A stretch of 64,000 nt of DNA from Paenibacillus curdlanolyticus YK9 (GCF_000179615.1 NZ_AEDD01000010.1:101001-165000), one strand, 5' to 3'. Counted from the stretch's first letter, positions 15,214 through 27,580 are shown. Numbers and translations are program-made. Notes: generated by a model from the sequence alone, not told the origin.

Positions 15214-15760
15214 CAGCAGGCCGCAGCTCAGCTTGCTAACTTGTTGCATGATTCTGCACGATGCCATCTGGCGAGAGTAGAGGGCATGCTTGCTTTATGC
15301 TTTGAATAACTTTGAGACAAGCGAGTAGAGAAGAGGCATGCATCGGCCATTAAGGTGGCAGTGGTGTATAGCCTCTTTTTTGAATCGCCTGCCCGATATG
15401 CCGTGAATCGCGGTGCCGGTCCGATGCAATTGCAGGCACATAGTTAGTTGGCACACGCCTTATTGTCTGCCCCCTCCTCACTGCAGTCTGTACAATGAAA
15501 TAAGCTCCAATCTGCTGCAGCCCCACTTCCCATTGCAGAACGTACAACGTCCGCAATCCTTTAGAGAGTAACTAGCGCTCTTCAATCCCTTTAATATATC
15601 TGTCATTGTACAAAATGCAATCGCAGCCGCTCGCCAGCTCCAATGTCGAGTACTCATTGTACAGTTTACAACGAGCAACACGAAACTTCAGATGGATCTA
15701 CGAGTCAAAGTTGCCTAACCACCGTATGCAGCCCCCGTCCCCCGCTGAGCTCATCATTCG
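15214..15760. other. Spacer with three copies of TCATTGTACA
   Basis: No credible gene in about 550 bp between the small frame and the rnr terminator. The decamer TCATTGTACA occurs at 15603-15612 and 15654-15663, and inverted at 15489-15498. Nothing else recognisable is seen. Confidence 0.4.
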
Positions 15761-15763
15761 ATC

Positions 15764-15810
15764 AAAAAAAGCATGCGCGATGTCCACCTCTCGATGGTAT
15801 CGCGCATGCT
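15764..15810 (-). terminator. Intrinsic terminator of rnr
   Basis: On the minus strand AGCATGCGCGAT (from 15810) pairs with ATCGCGCATGCT (to 15770) and is followed by a run of T (A at 15764-15769 on the plus strand). It lies 48 bp after the rnr stop. Confidence 0.85.
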
Positions 15811-15857
15811 TGCTTGGTCTCATTACCATTGCTAATCGGATATGTCCCGAATCAGCG

Positions 15858-18800
15858 CTATTTTCGTTTCTTCCGCACGAACGCTGCTGTTGCGTTTCCG
15901 CCGCCTGACTTCTTTTTCTTGCGCGGTCTGCCGCTTCCGCCACTGCCTTGGGCAGATGCGCCGGCACCGCCTGCGCCAGTGCTGCGCTGCGGGCCGCCGC
16001 CTTCCGATCGGTTGCCCGAGAACACGCCGCTCTCGGTCGTGTTCTTCCGTCGGCCGGAGGATTGGCGACCGCCTTGGCCTCCGCCTCCAAAACCACCGCC
16101 GCCACGGCGGTTGTCGCCGCCGCGACGTCCGTCTCCGCGGCGCGTGCCTTCGCCGCCTTCGCCGCCGTCATCGCGGCGAGGATTGCTGTCGCCGCGGATC
16201 GGCAGGCCCCACATATCTACGCGTGGGCCCTTATTCGCCGCACGCGGGGGCCGCGTGCTCCAGAGCGCGCCGTCATCGTCGCGCTCCGCCGAGCTCCGCT
16301 CGGCGCTATCGCTCGTCGCGTCTACTCGACGCGGCGCCTCGCTCCACGCTTCACCGCCCGGCGCGCTACCGCCGCGCCGACCGCGCCCGCGCTTGCCGCC
16401 GCTATCGCCGGCGGCACCCCACTGGCTCGCGCCCGCCGCATCCGCGCCTTGCGCGCCATCCGCTCCGCGTCCGCGGCTGTGCCCGCGTCCCGCGCCACTC
16501 TCGCTCGCGCTCCATTCGCGCTCGCCCGCACCATCTCCGCGTCCGCGACCACGTCCGCGGCCTGCCCCGCTCTCGCCCCACGCTTGACGCGCACCTTGCC
16601 CTGCGCCTTCCGCTTCGCCTCCGCGCCGACCACGTCCGCGGCCTGCTCCGCCGCTAGCCGCGCCTTCACTCGTACCCCAAGCATCGCGAGCACCTTGCGT
16701 GCCGCCAGTCTCGTTCAACCCCCATGTGCCGCGCTCACCGCCAACCTTGCGTCGACGGCCGCTGCCTGCTCCACCACTCGCATTGCCGCCAGCTCCACGA
16801 CCACGGCCTGCTTCACCGCGCGCTGCACCTTGTCCGCCGCCGGATGCTCCGCGACCGCGACCTGAACCGCCGCTTGCCGCTGCGCCGCCGCGACCACCAC
16901 GATCATCGCGCCCGAAGCCGCCGCTGCGCTTGCGTGCTGGCCCGCGTCCGCCGCCAGCTTCCGCGAAGCCGCGGAAGCCGCTGCGAGGCTTCATATCGAC
17001 CATTTCAAAATCAATCGTATAATCTTCCATATTCACGCGCGCCACGCGAATCTTCACTTCGTCGCCGATGCGATATACCTTGGAGGTTCGCTCGCCGATC
17101 AATGCCATGTGCAGCTCATGGAAGTGGTAATAATCGTCTGTCAAATCACTAAGACGAATTAATCCGTCTACCGTATTGTCCAGCTCGACGAACATGCCGA
17201 AGCTCGTCACGCTGCTGATTAAGCCATCGAATTCTTCGCCGACCTTGTCGAGCATGAATTCGCATTTTTTAAGCTTATCCGTATCACGCTCAGCATCGAC
17301 CGCCACGCGCTCTCGCTCCGACGATTGCTGCGCAATCTCCGGCATTCTGGCGCGGAGCGTATCATTACGCTGCTCCGTGAGCGCTCCGCCATTCTCGATG
17401 ACCTCGCGCATCACGCGGTGAATGACCAAGTCCGGGTAACGCCGGATCGGCGATGTGAAGTGCGTATAGAACTCTGCAGCAAGGCCGAAGTGGCCCAAGC
17501 TCTCTGCATCGTACTTCGCCTGCTTCATGGATCGCAGCATCATCGTCGAGATGACCGTCTCTTCCTTGCTGCCGCGGATTTCCTCCAGCAGGGTTTGCAG
17601 GGAGCGAGGGTGAACCGAGTTGCCCTTCCCTTTGACCACATAGCCGAAGTTGGATACGAGCTGCATGAAGTGCATCAGCTTCTCGCCGTCTGGATCATCA
17701 TGCGTCCGGTAGAGGAACGGCACTCGCAGCCAGTGGAAATGCTCCGCAACCGTTTCGTTCGCTGCCAGCATGAATTCCTCGATGATCATCTCGGCAATCG
17801 AACGTTCGCGTTTCACGATATCGACTGGTTTGCCTTGGTCATCCACGATAACCTTAGACTCTTGGAAATCAAAATCGATAGCACCGCGCTTCATCCGCAT
17901 TTTGCGCAAGCGCATCGCCAACTCTTCCATCAGACTGAACAGGTCAAGGAGACCAGCATACCGTTCCTTCAGCTCGGTTTCCGGCTCTTCCTCCGTCGCC
18001 GTGAGCAAACGCTTTACGTTCGTATACGTCATCCGCTCCGTCGTCCGAATAACGCTCGTAAACACATCATGCCTTACCCGCTTCAGCGTCGTCGCGTCGA
18101 ACTCCATCTCGCACGACATTGTCAGACGATCCACCTGCGGATTCAGCGAGCAAATGCCATTCGATAATCGATGCGGCAGCATTGGAATAACGCGGTCTAC
18201 GAGGTAGACGCTGCAGCCGCGGCGATACGCTTCCTCATCGAGCGCAGATCGCTCGCGAACGTAATAGCCGACATCCGCGATATGCACGCCGAGCAAATAG
18301 TTGCCGTTGTCGAGCCGCTTCACATGCACCGCGTCATCGAGGTCCTTGGCATCCTCGCCATCGATCGTTACGATCGTCTCGCCGCGCAGATCCCGACGGC
18401 CTTGCTGCACGATCTCTTCCTCTGTAATGGAGTCCGGCGCTGCTTCCGCTTCTGCCAGTACGTCCACCGGGAAACTCTCCGGCAGCTGATGCTTGCGGAT
18501 AATCGACAGAATATCGACGCCAGGATCATCCTTGTGGCCCAGAATCTCAATAACCTCGCCCTGAGCCGCCGCCCGACCTTCTGGATATGCCGTGATGCGC
18601 ACGACAACCTTTTGTCCGGATACCGCGCCGCCGAACTGTCCTCTCGGGACAAAAATATCGCGGTTGATCCGCTTGTCATCCGGCAATACGAATCCATAGG
18701 CGTCATGGTTGTCGAATGTTCCAACAACCTGCGTCACCGCCCGCGTTACAACGCGGACGACTTCGCCCTCCATCCGGCCGCCTCCCTCGCTCTGCGAGGT

Positions 18801-19139
18801 GACGCGCACGAGCGCGATATCGCCGTTCATCGCGCTTTTCAGATCGTTGGCATGCAAATAGACGTCCGGATGCTCCTTCTCGTCCGGAATGAGGAAAGCG
18901 AAGCCTTTGGCATGAGCCTGCACGCGGCCCCGCACCAGATTCATTCGCTCAATGACGCCGTAGCGGTCATTGCGGGTCCGAATGATTTTGCCCGCTTCCT
19001 CCAATTCATTTAGCAGCTTCAGGAACGACCGGAAGTCTTCCGCGTCCGCTGCCTTGAAGTGCTGTTCCAGTTCCTGATAAGTCATCGGCTTATATGCCGT
19101 TTCTCTCATAAAATCAAGCAAGTCCTGCTCTAAGCTCAT
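15858..19139 (-). CDS. rnr: Ribonuclease R with a long Gly/Arg/Trp-rich C-terminal tail
   Basis: A 1093-residue RNase R, a 3'-5' exoribonuclease that digests structured RNA and helps degrade tmRNA-tagged messages. The order is a helix-turn-helix start (YQELEQHF), cold-shock OB domains, the RNB core with TIDGEDAKDLDDAVHV supplying the Mg-binding aspartates, and the S1 domain (GLISSVTSFGMFVELDNTV) ending near residue 715. Family members are usually near 750-800 residues. Here about 375 more follow, made of RG/GG runs with Trp-Gly or Trp-Ser at intervals, ending KKRK. ATG 19139 follows GGAGGAATC. It lies in secG-rnr-smpB order. The tail is probably disordered and RNA-binding. Confidence 0.95.
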   Translation of the reverse strand: MSLEQDLLDFMRETAYKPMTYQELEQHFKAADAEDFRSFLKLLNELEEAGKIIRTRNDRYGVIERMNLVRGRVQAHAKGFAFLIPDEKEHPDVYLHANDLKSAMNGDIALVRVTSQSEGGGRMEGEVVRVVTRAVTQVVGTFDNHDAYGFVLPDDKRINRDIFVPRGQFGGAVSGQKVVVRITAYPEGRAAAQGEVIEILGHKDDPGVDILSIIRKHQLPESFPVDVLAEAEAAPDSITEEEIVQQGRRDLRGETIVTIDGEDAKDLDDAVHVKRLDNGNYLLGVHIADVGYYVRERSALDEEAYRRGCSVYLVDRVIPMLPHRLSNGICSLNPQVDRLTMSCEMEFDATTLKRVRHDVFTSVIRTTERMTYTNVKRLLTATEEEPETELKERYAGLLDLFSLMEELAMRLRKMRMKRGAIDFDFQESKVIVDDQGKPVDIVKRERSIAEMIIEEFMLAANETVAEHFHWLRVPFLYRTHDDPDGEKLMHFMQLVSNFGYVVKGKGNSVHPRSLQTLLEEIRGSKEETVISTMMLRSMKQAKYDAESLGHFGLAAEFYTHFTSPIRRYPDLVIHRVMREVIENGGALTEQRNDTLRARMPEIAQQSSERERVAVDAERDTDKLKKCEFMLDKVGEEFDGLISSVTSFGMFVELDNTVDGLIRLSDLTDDYYHFHELHMALIGERTSKVYRIGDEVKIRVARVNMEDYTIDFEMVDMKPRSGFRGFAEAGGGRGPARKRSGGFGRDDRGGRGGAAASGGSGRGRGASGGGQGAARGEAGRGRGAGGNASGGAGSGRRRKVGGERGTWGLNETGGTQGARDAWGTSEGAASGGAGRGRGRRGGEAEGAGQGARQAWGESGAGRGRGRGRGDGAGEREWSASESGAGRGHSRGRGADGAQGADAAGASQWGAAGDSGGKRGRGRRGGSAPGGEAWSEAPRRVDATSDSAERSSAERDDDGALWSTRPPRAANKGPRVDMWGLPIRGDSNPRRDDGGEGGEGTRRGDGRRGGDNRRGGGGFGGGGQGGRQSSGRRKNTTESGVFSGNRSEGGGPQRSTGAGGAGASAQGSGGSGRPRKKKKSGGGNATAAFVRKKRK

Positions 19140-19382
19140 GATTCCTCCGCCCTCGCGTCGTCTTGACCGGGTCTCTTGTAGTTCGACAATAAAGGATATA
19201 TTTTCATATACCATCTAGTATACACGAAACCTTCGCCCTTCATCCGCATTCCTTAAAAAATACGAACCCGCTGCACGCCGCATAACGGCGGTATTTTCGG
19301 GCGTTCCAGCCCAATCCATCGGCCCCCTCGAGGTGGATTTGCTTTCCTTCTATTTTATGCAGACGACCCTCTAATATCCGCA

Positions 19383-19438
19383 GCCAAACGCCCGACCCTA
19401 CAAATTGTAGAATCGGGCGTCATATACAGCCGTTTGGC
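19383..19438. terminator. Nested inverted repeat downstream of merR
   Basis: GCCAAACG (19383-19390) pairs with CGTTTGGC (19431-19438). An overlapping inner stem is CGCCCGA with TCGGGCG, then CTACAA with TTGTAG. It lies just past the merR stop and before the rnr region on the minus strand and is probably a terminator, though no clear T-run follows. Confidence 0.45.
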
Positions 19439-19459
19439 CAAATATTTTGTGTTATCGCT

Positions 19460-19888
19460 TCATTGCTCGCTCGCCGATTTCAGCTGCTTCACGCGGTCCA
19501 TCCGCTGCTGAAACCCGGCACGCAGCTCCTGCAGCTTGTTCAGCCGCTCATCGATCCGGTCTAGGAAGAATTGCAGCTCGACTTCGCCCTGATCAAGAAA
19601 CTTCCGCTTTTCCTCCGCCTCCGTTTCCTGCGAATACGCGCTGCGGATTTCTCCGAGACGTCCCTCCAGCGCCATAATGACTTTGATCTCTTGCAGCGAA
19701 ATGCCCAGCACTTCTTTCATCCGCACGATTTGCTCCAGCTGCTGCATAATCTTATCGTCATAAAACCGGTGTCCGCCCTCTGTGCGCGGCACCCCGCTCA
19801 ACAGCCCAATTTCCTCATAATAATGGAGCGTCCTTGCCGTCACGCTAAACCGTTCACATACCTCTTCTACTGTATAACGTTCCTTCAT
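19460..19888 (-). CDS. MerR-family transcriptional regulator
   Basis: A 142-residue MerR-type regulator. The winged helix starts YTVEEVCERFSVTARTLHYYEEIGLL and continues EGGHRFYDDKIMQQLEQI, then EVLGISLQEIK. A long dimerisation helix (residues 80-140) follows. No cysteine cluster is present, so it should not sense metals; the C-terminal part is a plain coiled coil, as in small orphan members. ATG 19888 has GGAGG spaced by seven bases. It lies alone between secG and rnr. Its target is not apparent. Confidence 0.88.
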   Translation of the reverse strand: MKERYTVEEVCERFSVTARTLHYYEEIGLLSGVPRTEGGHRFYDDKIMQQLEQIVRMKEVLGISLQEIKVIMALEGRLGEIRSAYSQETEAEEKRKFLDQGEVELQFFLDRIDERLNKLQELRAGFQQRMDRVKQLKSASEQ

Positions 19889-20021
19889 TCGCTGCCTCCG
19901 AGCCTGCCAATCTGGCAATGATTCACTTATTATAAACGATATCTTACGCAAGCATAAGGTATGCTCCGCAGAAACATACGCAATCTAACTTTCCGCCATG
20001 TTAGAATGCCCTTAAGACAAC

Positions 20022-20049
20022 AAAAAAGAGCTGAGACGATGCTCAGCTC
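20022..20049 (-). terminator. Intrinsic terminator of secG
   Basis: GAGCTGAG and CTCAGCTC form an eight-base stem around six bases, and the minus strand then runs into six T (A at 20022-20027). Confidence 0.85.
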
Positions 20050-20083
20050 CTTCATGTTTCGTATCCGACAAAGATACGGGTTA

Positions 20084-20320
20084 TTAGTTCTTAACGAAGT
20101 ACGATACAACCAGCGCCAGGATGAAGAAGCTAGCTGCGAAGCCGATCGTCAGACGCTGCAGGAACAGGTCCAGACCGCGCGCCTTCTGTTTACCGAACAA
20201 GTGCTCCGCACCGCCGGAGATGGCGCCGGACAACCCTGCACTCTTACCTTTCTGAAGAAGCACGACCGAGATCAAGCCCAATGCCGCGATAATCAGCAAG
20301 ATTTTGAATAAAATGTCCAC
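20084..20320 (-). CDS. secG: Preprotein translocase subunit SecG
   Basis: A 78-residue SecG, the small third subunit of the SecYEG channel. Two membrane segments are seen: residues 3-22 ([20 protein letters not shown]) and 56-75. The conserved linker [21 protein letters not shown] with a glycine-rich loop lies between them. The start is GTG at 20320, chosen for the AGGAGG site at good spacing. It lies upstream of merR and rnr, as expected in Firmicutes. Confidence 0.94.
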   Translation of the reverse strand: MDILFKILLIIAALGLISVVLLQKGKSAGLSGAISGGAEHLFGKQKARGLDLFLQRLTIGFAASFFILALVVSYFVKN

Positions 20321-20499
20321 TTTTCCACCTCCTAAGTTGAGCCTTGTACGGATTAAATCCGCCCAGTTTGTTTTAGGACATGCCTAAAAACAGTAATTTG
20401 ATTGTATCATATCCATACCTTTGGCACAATAGCGCTTATTCAATCGCTTTCATCGATTGCATGCAATGATGCCGAGCAAGCGCCATAACGTTCCGAATG

Positions 20500-21390
20500 T
20501 TACGCCCCGCGCGCTTGCCTTGCCGCCGCTTCAATGCCAAGCGCCAAAGCGCCGCTTAAGCCGGCGTTATCCCCGAGCCCTGGCGATACGATATAGGAAT
20601 CGATGTCTGATATCAGCTGCTTCGAGCTGACATACCCGTTCAGCTGCTTCTTTACCTCGGCGCGAATCAATGGGAACAGCTGCGCTTGATGCATAACGCC
20701 GCCTCCGAGAATGACCTTGCGCGGCGATAGCATCAGAACCGCATTGACCACTGCCTGCCCAATATAGTAAGCCTCGATCGCCCATGCCGGATGATCCGCA
20801 GCCAGCTCGCTGCCCTTCACCTGCCAACGTTTCTCGAGTGCAGGTCCCGCTGCCATGCCTTCCAAGCAGTCGCCGTGATATGGACATGCCCCCTCGAACG
20901 AATCCTCCGGGTGGCGACGCATCAGCACATGTCCGCCTTCTGGATGGACAAGCCCATGCACAAGCTTTCCCTCGGCATATACGCCGACACCGACACCTGT
21001 GCCAATCGTATAATAAACGCAGCTGTCCAGTCCTTTGGCCGCGCCCCATTTGGCCTCGCCATACGCTGCTGCATTCACATCCGTATCCCATCCCATTGGC
21101 ACATCAAACGCACGCTTCATCGTCCCCAGAAAGTCAAAGCCGGACCATCCCGGTTTCGGCGTCGTCGTAACATGGCCGTAGTCGTCCTGACTCGGATCAA
21201 GCCCGATCGGGCCGAATGTACCGATGCCGATCGCTTCTACCCCTTTGCCTTGAAAAAACTGAATGACATGCTTCATCGTCACATCCGGATGCTCTGTCGG
21301 AAACGACACTCGCTCTGTAATCGCTCCCGTCTCGTCTCCGATGCCGCATACAAACTTTGTTCCTCCAGCTTCAATCGCACCTACGATCAT
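20500..21390 (-). CDS. ROK-family fructokinase/sugar kinase
   Basis: A 296-residue ROK kinase. The N-terminal phosphate loop reads AIEAGGTKFVCGIG. The catalytic region is GWDTDVNAAAYGEAKWGAA, with the general-base Asp in DTDVN. The zinc motif spans HPEGGHVLMRRHPED to CPYHGDCLEG, with the His-Cys-His-Cys pattern of the ROK fructokinase branch (ScrK/GmuE-like). It phosphorylates a hexose, most likely fructose or mannose, with ATP. ATG 21390 follows GGGGGGAG. It is downstream of a sugar isomerase-like gene on the same strand, though a terminator separates them. Exact substrate is inference. Confidence 0.88.
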   Translation of the reverse strand: MIVGAIEAGGTKFVCGIGDETGAITERVSFPTEHPDVTMKHVIQFFQGKGVEAIGIGTFGPIGLDPSQDDYGHVTTTPKPGWSGFDFLGTMKRAFDVPMGWDTDVNAAAYGEAKWGAAKGLDSCVYYTIGTGVGVGVYAEGKLVHGLVHPEGGHVLMRRHPEDSFEGACPYHGDCLEGMAAGPALEKRWQVKGSELAADHPAWAIEAYYIGQAVVNAVLMLSPRKVILGGGVMHQAQLFPLIRAEVKKQLNGYVSSKQLISDIDSYIVSPGLGDNAGLSGALALGIEAAARQARGA

Positions 21391-21418
21391 GCGTGACTCC
21401 CCCCTGATCTCCATAAGA

Positions 21419-21447
21419 AGAGATGGCACCACAAGGCAGCCATCTCT
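21419..21447 (-). terminator. Intrinsic terminator between isomerase-like and ROK kinase genes
   Basis: AGAGATGG (21419-21426) and CCATCTCT (21440-21447) flank 13 bases; the minus strand continues TCTTATGG. It is moderately T-rich, so partial read-through to the kinase gene is possible. Confidence 0.6.
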
Positions 21448-21474
21448 GATTTTATCCCCGTATTGATTTCTGAT

Positions 21475-22248
21475 TTACAAATAGCCTTTTTTACGGAAGT
21501 ACTCCAAGCTGATTTTCGCGCTTTCAAGCGAAGACGACTGGAACTGCTCCTGCTCCACAATGAAGTATTCGATGCCTGATTGCTCCGCAATCGCCAGCAC
21601 CGGCTGAAAGTTCACGAGACCTGCTCCAATCTCGGTATCACTGCGATGATCGCCGAAGTCCTTAAAGTGCGCAAGCGGTACCCGGCCTGCATAACGCGAA
21701 ATATAATCAGCTGGGGCTCCTCCGCCAATATGGACCCACCCAAGATCGAACTCCGCAATCAGCTCGTCTGGCGTCAATTGCTGCAACAACCGATCGATGA
21801 GCGGTACTCCATCAACCAGCTTCAGCTCAAAATCATGATTATGGTAGCCATAAGTCATGCCCGCTGCCTTAACCTTTGTCGATGCCTGCTTCAAAATGCC
21901 CGCAAGCTTATCCACATCTTCCTGATTAGGGTTTTCCGGCAATGGCGCCCACGGTGTTACGATATATTGAAGACCAATTTCTTTTGCAAATGCAATTTGC
22001 TCATCGAACGCTTTCCACATCTCGTCCTCGGATTCCGTCCATTGCAGCCCGATATGGGCCGACGGCGCTTTCAGGCCTGTCTCCTCCAGTACTTTCTTCA
22101 CATCGCTGGACGACGTATTGAAGAACCCTGCGAACTCGATTGCCTGATAGCCTAGCTCGGCAACCTCTCGAATTGTTCCAATAAAATCGTTTTCTGCACG
22201 ATCACGAAGCGTGTACATCTGAATGCCAATAATCGGTTTAACTGCCAT
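21475..22248 (-). CDS. Sugar phosphate isomerase/epimerase (TIM barrel)
   Basis: A 257-residue protein of the xylose isomerase-like TIM barrel family (IolE/IolH/AP-endonuclease 2 fold). Typical strands are visible: GIQMYTLRD, YQAIEFAG, PSAHIGL, YIVTPWAPL, TYGYHNHDFEL with the metal-site HNHDFE, IAEFDLGWVH, and YFIVEQEQF. Members isomerise or epimerise sugars or inositol derivatives using a divalent metal. The start ATG 22248 has only a weak ribosome site (GGCGGTG); the frame goes on upstream. The substrate cannot be told. Its neighbour is a ROK sugar kinase. Confidence 0.85.
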   Translation of the reverse strand: MAVKPIIGIQMYTLRDRAENDFIGTIREVAELGYQAIEFAGFFNTSSSDVKKVLEETGLKAPSAHIGLQWTESEDEMWKAFDEQIAFAKEIGLQYIVTPWAPLPENPNQEDVDKLAGILKQASTKVKAAGMTYGYHNHDFELKLVDGVPLIDRLLQQLTPDELIAEFDLGWVHIGGGAPADYISRYAGRVPLAHFKDFGDHRSDTEIGAGLVNFQPVLAIAEQSGIEYFIVEQEQFQSSSLESAKISLEYFRKKGYL

Positions 22249-22385
22249 GATGTTTAGCACCGCCTTGGAGTTTGTGTGTTTAGAACAGTGATTGCACTGC
22301 ATCTACTTTGTATTATAGATGTTGGATTTTCTTAAACTACCCCACTTTTTGTGCGTTTTATTTGTCATTTTGGCTTTATGCATCC

Positions 22386-22426
22386 GAAAAGAAAGACCCC
22401 CTTCCAGCGGAACCAGCCGCCGGAAG
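22386..22426 (-). terminator. Intrinsic terminator of eno
   Basis: On the minus strand CTTCC-GGCGG and CCGC-GGAAG arms form a stem with one mismatch and a six-base loop, followed by a T-rich stretch. It ends the glycolytic operon. Confidence 0.7.
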
Positions 22427-22454
22427 AGAGCCTCTCATGAATCGCCAAAGCGAT

Positions 22455-23777
<1,323 letters not shown>

Positions 23778-23994
23778 TTATAGTTGTTGCCTAATTTCAA
23801 AAAAAACCAACATTTCTATGGTAAACGAAAACCGATCTGAATGCACGTCCTAGACGGCTTCAAACGCGTATTTTCGTTAAAATAATACAGGCTGCGCAGA
23901 ACGACTTTTTTTCGTCCGTGTCTCTCCCACTATATGTCTATATCTGCGCAAGCCTAAATCTATTGAGCTGGGTTCGCAATCGAGAAAAACGCGA

Positions 23995-25527
23995 TTATTT
24001 CACCAGCGATTCGCCTGTCATATCAGCCGGCTTAGCCAGCTCCAGCAGCGACAGAATCGTCGGTGCGATGTCAGCCAGAATGCCGCCTTCGCGAAGCTCA
24101 GCGCCTTGCTTCGTAACGATGAATGGCACCGGGTTTGTCGTATGCGCCGTGAACGGGCGACCGTTCTCGTCGATGACCATATCCGCGTTGCCATGGTCCG
24201 CCGTAATGAGGCATACGCCGCCTTTTGCCAGAACAGCTTCTACCACTTGCCCGAGGCATGCATCCGTTGCTTCAACCGCTTTGATCGTTGGCTCCAGCAT
24301 GCCGGAGTGGCCAACCATGTCAGGGTTTGCGAAGTTCAGAATGATTGCATCGTGGTTGTCCGCCTCGATCTCTTTGACAGCTGCCGCAGCAACCTCGTAA
24401 GCGCTCATCTCTGGCTGCAGGTCGTAGGTCGCAACCTTCGGCGAGTTGATCAGAATGCGCGTTTCGCCCGGAAGCTCTTTATCGCGGCCGCCGCTGAAGA
24501 AGAACGTCACGTGCGGGTACTTCTCCGTCTCGGCAATGCGAAGCTGCTTCTTGTTGTTCTGCACCAAAACTTCGCCAAGCGTGTTGTCGAGGTTTTTCGG
24601 CGAGTAAGCGACGAAGCCGCCAACCGACTCGCTGAACAGCGTCAGGCATACGAAGTACAGATTGCTAGGTGCTTTCTCCCCGCGATCAAAGCCGCGGAAA
24701 TCTTCATTCGTAAATACCTGAGAAAGCTGAATCGCACGGTCTGGACGGAAGTTGAAGAAGACTACCGCATCATCCGATTCGACGAGACCGACAGGCTTGC
24801 CGTTCTCGACGATAACCGTCGGCATAACGAATTCGTCCATAACCGACTTCTCGTACGATTCTTTAACAGCTAGCAGCGCATCGGTATATTGCGGGCCTTC
24901 GCCATAGACCATAGCGCGGTACGACTTTTCCGTACGCTCCCAGCGCTTGTCGCGGTCCATTGCATAATAACGGCCTTGAACCGTTGCGATTTTACCTACG
25001 CCAACCTCAGCGATCTTTGCTTGCAGCTGCTCCAGATAGCCAACAGCGCTGTCTGGCGATACGTCGCGGCCGTCAAGGAAAGCATGGATGTACACTTCCT
25101 CCAGCTCTTCCTTCTTCGCCAGATCAAGCAGTGCGAACAGATGCGCAATGTGGCTGTGTACGCCGCCATCGGAGAGAAGGCCGTACAGGTGAAGCTTCGT
25201 GCCTTTCTCTTTTACGTGACGAACGGCACCCAGCAGCGTCTCGTTATCGTAGAACTCGCCGTCCCGAATCGATTTGCTGATCCGGGTCAGGTCCTGATAA
25301 ACGATACGGCCGGCGCCAATGTTCAAGTGGCCAACTTCGGAGTTGCCCATTTGGCCTTCCGGCAAGCCTACTGCCTCGCCGCATGCCGTCAATGTCGTAT
25401 GCGGGAAAGTCGACCAGTAACGGTCATAGTTCGGCTTGTTCGCTTGTGCTACTGCATTGCCGACTACGTCTTGGCGCAAGCCAAAGCCGTCGAGAATGAT
25501 CAGTGCTACTGGTTTAGGCGCCGTCAT
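23995..25527 (-). CDS. gpmI: 2,3-bisphosphoglycerate-independent phosphoglycerate mutase
   Basis: A 510-residue cofactor-independent phosphoglycerate mutase, a two-manganese enzyme of the alkaline phosphatase fold. [11 protein letters not shown] near the start supplies a metal Asp, and [14 protein letters not shown] holds the catalytic Ser. [28 protein letters not shown] and FNFRPDRA line the substrate site, and [14 protein letters not shown] completes the metal sites. ATG 25527 lies one base after the tpiA stop, so the two are translationally coupled. Confidence 0.97.
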   Translation of the reverse strand: MTAPKPVALIILDGFGLRQDVVGNAVAQANKPNYDRYWSTFPHTTLTACGEAVGLPEGQMGNSEVGHLNIGAGRIVYQDLTRISKSIRDGEFYDNETLLGAVRHVKEKGTKLHLYGLLSDGGVHSHIAHLFALLDLAKKEELEEVYIHAFLDGRDVSPDSAVGYLEQLQAKIAEVGVGKIATVQGRYYAMDRDKRWERTEKSYRAMVYGEGPQYTDALLAVKESYEKSVMDEFVMPTVIVENGKPVGLVESDDAVVFFNFRPDRAIQLSQVFTNEDFRGFDRGEKAPSNLYFVCLTLFSESVGGFVAYSPKNLDNTLGEVLVQNNKKQLRIAETEKYPHVTFFFSGGRDKELPGETRILINSPKVATYDLQPEMSAYEVAAAAVKEIEADNHDAIILNFANPDMVGHSGMLEPTIKAVEATDACLGQVVEAVLAKGGVCLITADHGNADMVIDENGRPFTAHTTNPVPFIVTKQGAELREGGILADIAPTILSLLELAKPADMTGESLVK

Positions 25528-25528
25528 C

Positions 25529-26308
<780 letters not shown>

Positions 26309-26335
26309 CTATATGCTATAACAGCGTTGCGCTGC

Positions 26336-27517
26336 TTATTTATCGTTAAGTGCTACTACCCCTGGAAGCTGTTTGCCTTCCATGAACTCGAGCGATGCGC
26401 CACCGCCAGTGGAGATGTGGTCCATGCGATCAGCCAGGTGGAACTTCTCAGCTGCTGCAGCCGAGTCGCCGCCGCCGATTACCGTGTAGCCAGCTGTTTC
26501 TGCACATGCTTTAGCAACAGCTTGCGTACCGTGCGAGAATGGTTCGATTTCGAATACGCCCATTGGTCCGTTCCACACGACGAGCTTCGAGTTTTTGATA
26601 ACTTCGCTGTAGATCTCACGCGTTTTAGGGCCGATGTCGATGCCTTCCCACTCTGGGAGCATGCCGTCAACGTCAACGATTTGCGTGTTTGCATTCGCGC
26701 TGAAGTCATCCGTGATTACGACGTCTACTGGCAGGTAGAAGTTTTTGCCGAGCTTTTTCGCTTTCTCGATGAACTCAAGCGCCAGATCAAGCTTGCTGTT
26801 GTCCACGAGCGATTTGCCGATTTCGTTGCCTTGCGCTTTGAAGAACGTGTAGGAAAGGCCGCCGCCGATGATGATGTTGTCAGCGATTTCGATCATTTTG
26901 TTGATAACGTCGATTTTGTCCTTAACCTTGGAGCCGCCCACGATAGCTGTGAAAGGACGCTCTGGGTTGTTCAGCGCTTTGCCAAGTACTTCGAGTTCTT
27001 TCTCTACGAGCAAGCCCGATACAGCTGGAAGCTGGTGAGCGATGCCTTCCGTCGATGCGTGAGCGCGGTGAGCTGCGCCGAAAGCGTCGTTCACGAACAG
27101 ATCAGCAAGCTCAGCAAATTGTTTCGCCAGTTCTGGATCGTTGCTTTCCTCGCCTGGGTAGAAACGAACGTTCTCAAGCAGCAAAACGTCGCCTTCTTTA
27201 AGTGCAGCAACTTGTGCTTTAACCGCTTCGCCAACAGCCTCGTCAGCTTTTACTACTGGTTTGCCAAGCAGCTCGGACAGGCGAGCAGCAGCTGGCGTCA
27301 AACGCAGCTCTTCTACAACTTGACCAGCCGGACGACCAAGGTGGGAAGCCAAGATCACTTTAGCGCCGCCTTCGATCAGGAATTTGATTGTAGGAAGCGT
27401 TTCGCGGATACGCGTGTCATCCGTGATTTGTCCGTTTTCCAGAGGTACGTTGAAATCGACACGTACGAATACGCGTTTGCCTGCGACTTCGACGTCGCGC
27501 ACACTTTTCTTGTTCAT
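26336..27517 (-). CDS. pgk: Phosphoglycerate kinase
   Basis: A 393-residue phosphoglycerate kinase, the first ATP-making step of lower glycolysis. [23 protein letters not shown] opens the N-domain. ASHLGRP binds substrate, and [13 protein letters not shown] and [15 protein letters not shown] continue it. GGSKVKDKI marks the hinge side, and WNGPMGVFE and [14 protein letters not shown] form the nucleotide site. ATG 27517 follows AAGGAGG. It is separated from gapA by an unusual 494-bp spacer full of hairpins and a terminator, so its level can be set apart from that of gapA. Confidence 0.98.
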   Translation of the reverse strand: MNKKSVRDVEVAGKRVFVRVDFNVPLENGQITDDTRIRETLPTIKFLIEGGAKVILASHLGRPAGQVVEELRLTPAAARLSELLGKPVVKADEAVGEAVKAQVAALKEGDVLLLENVRFYPGEESNDPELAKQFAELADLFVNDAFGAAHRAHASTEGIAHQLPAVSGLLVEKELEVLGKALNNPERPFTAIVGGSKVKDKIDVINKMIEIADNIIIGGGLSYTFFKAQGNEIGKSLVDNSKLDLALEFIEKAKKLGKNFYLPVDVVITDDFSANANTQIVDVDGMLPEWEGIDIGPKTREIYSEVIKNSKLVVWNGPMGVFEIEPFSHGTQAVAKACAETAGYTVIGGGDSAAAAEKFHLADRMDHISTGGGASLEFMEGKQLPGVVALNDK

Positions 27518-27580
27518 GAGAGAAAGCCTCCTTCGAATTGGGCGAAGATAAGAGCAATATATGGCTCACACATTGATCCA

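Noticed and set aside
15643..17152. Several overlapping Pro/Arg/Ala-rich open frames on the plus strand
   Set aside because: They are mirror frames of the GC-rich RNase R tail; no starts or known domains.
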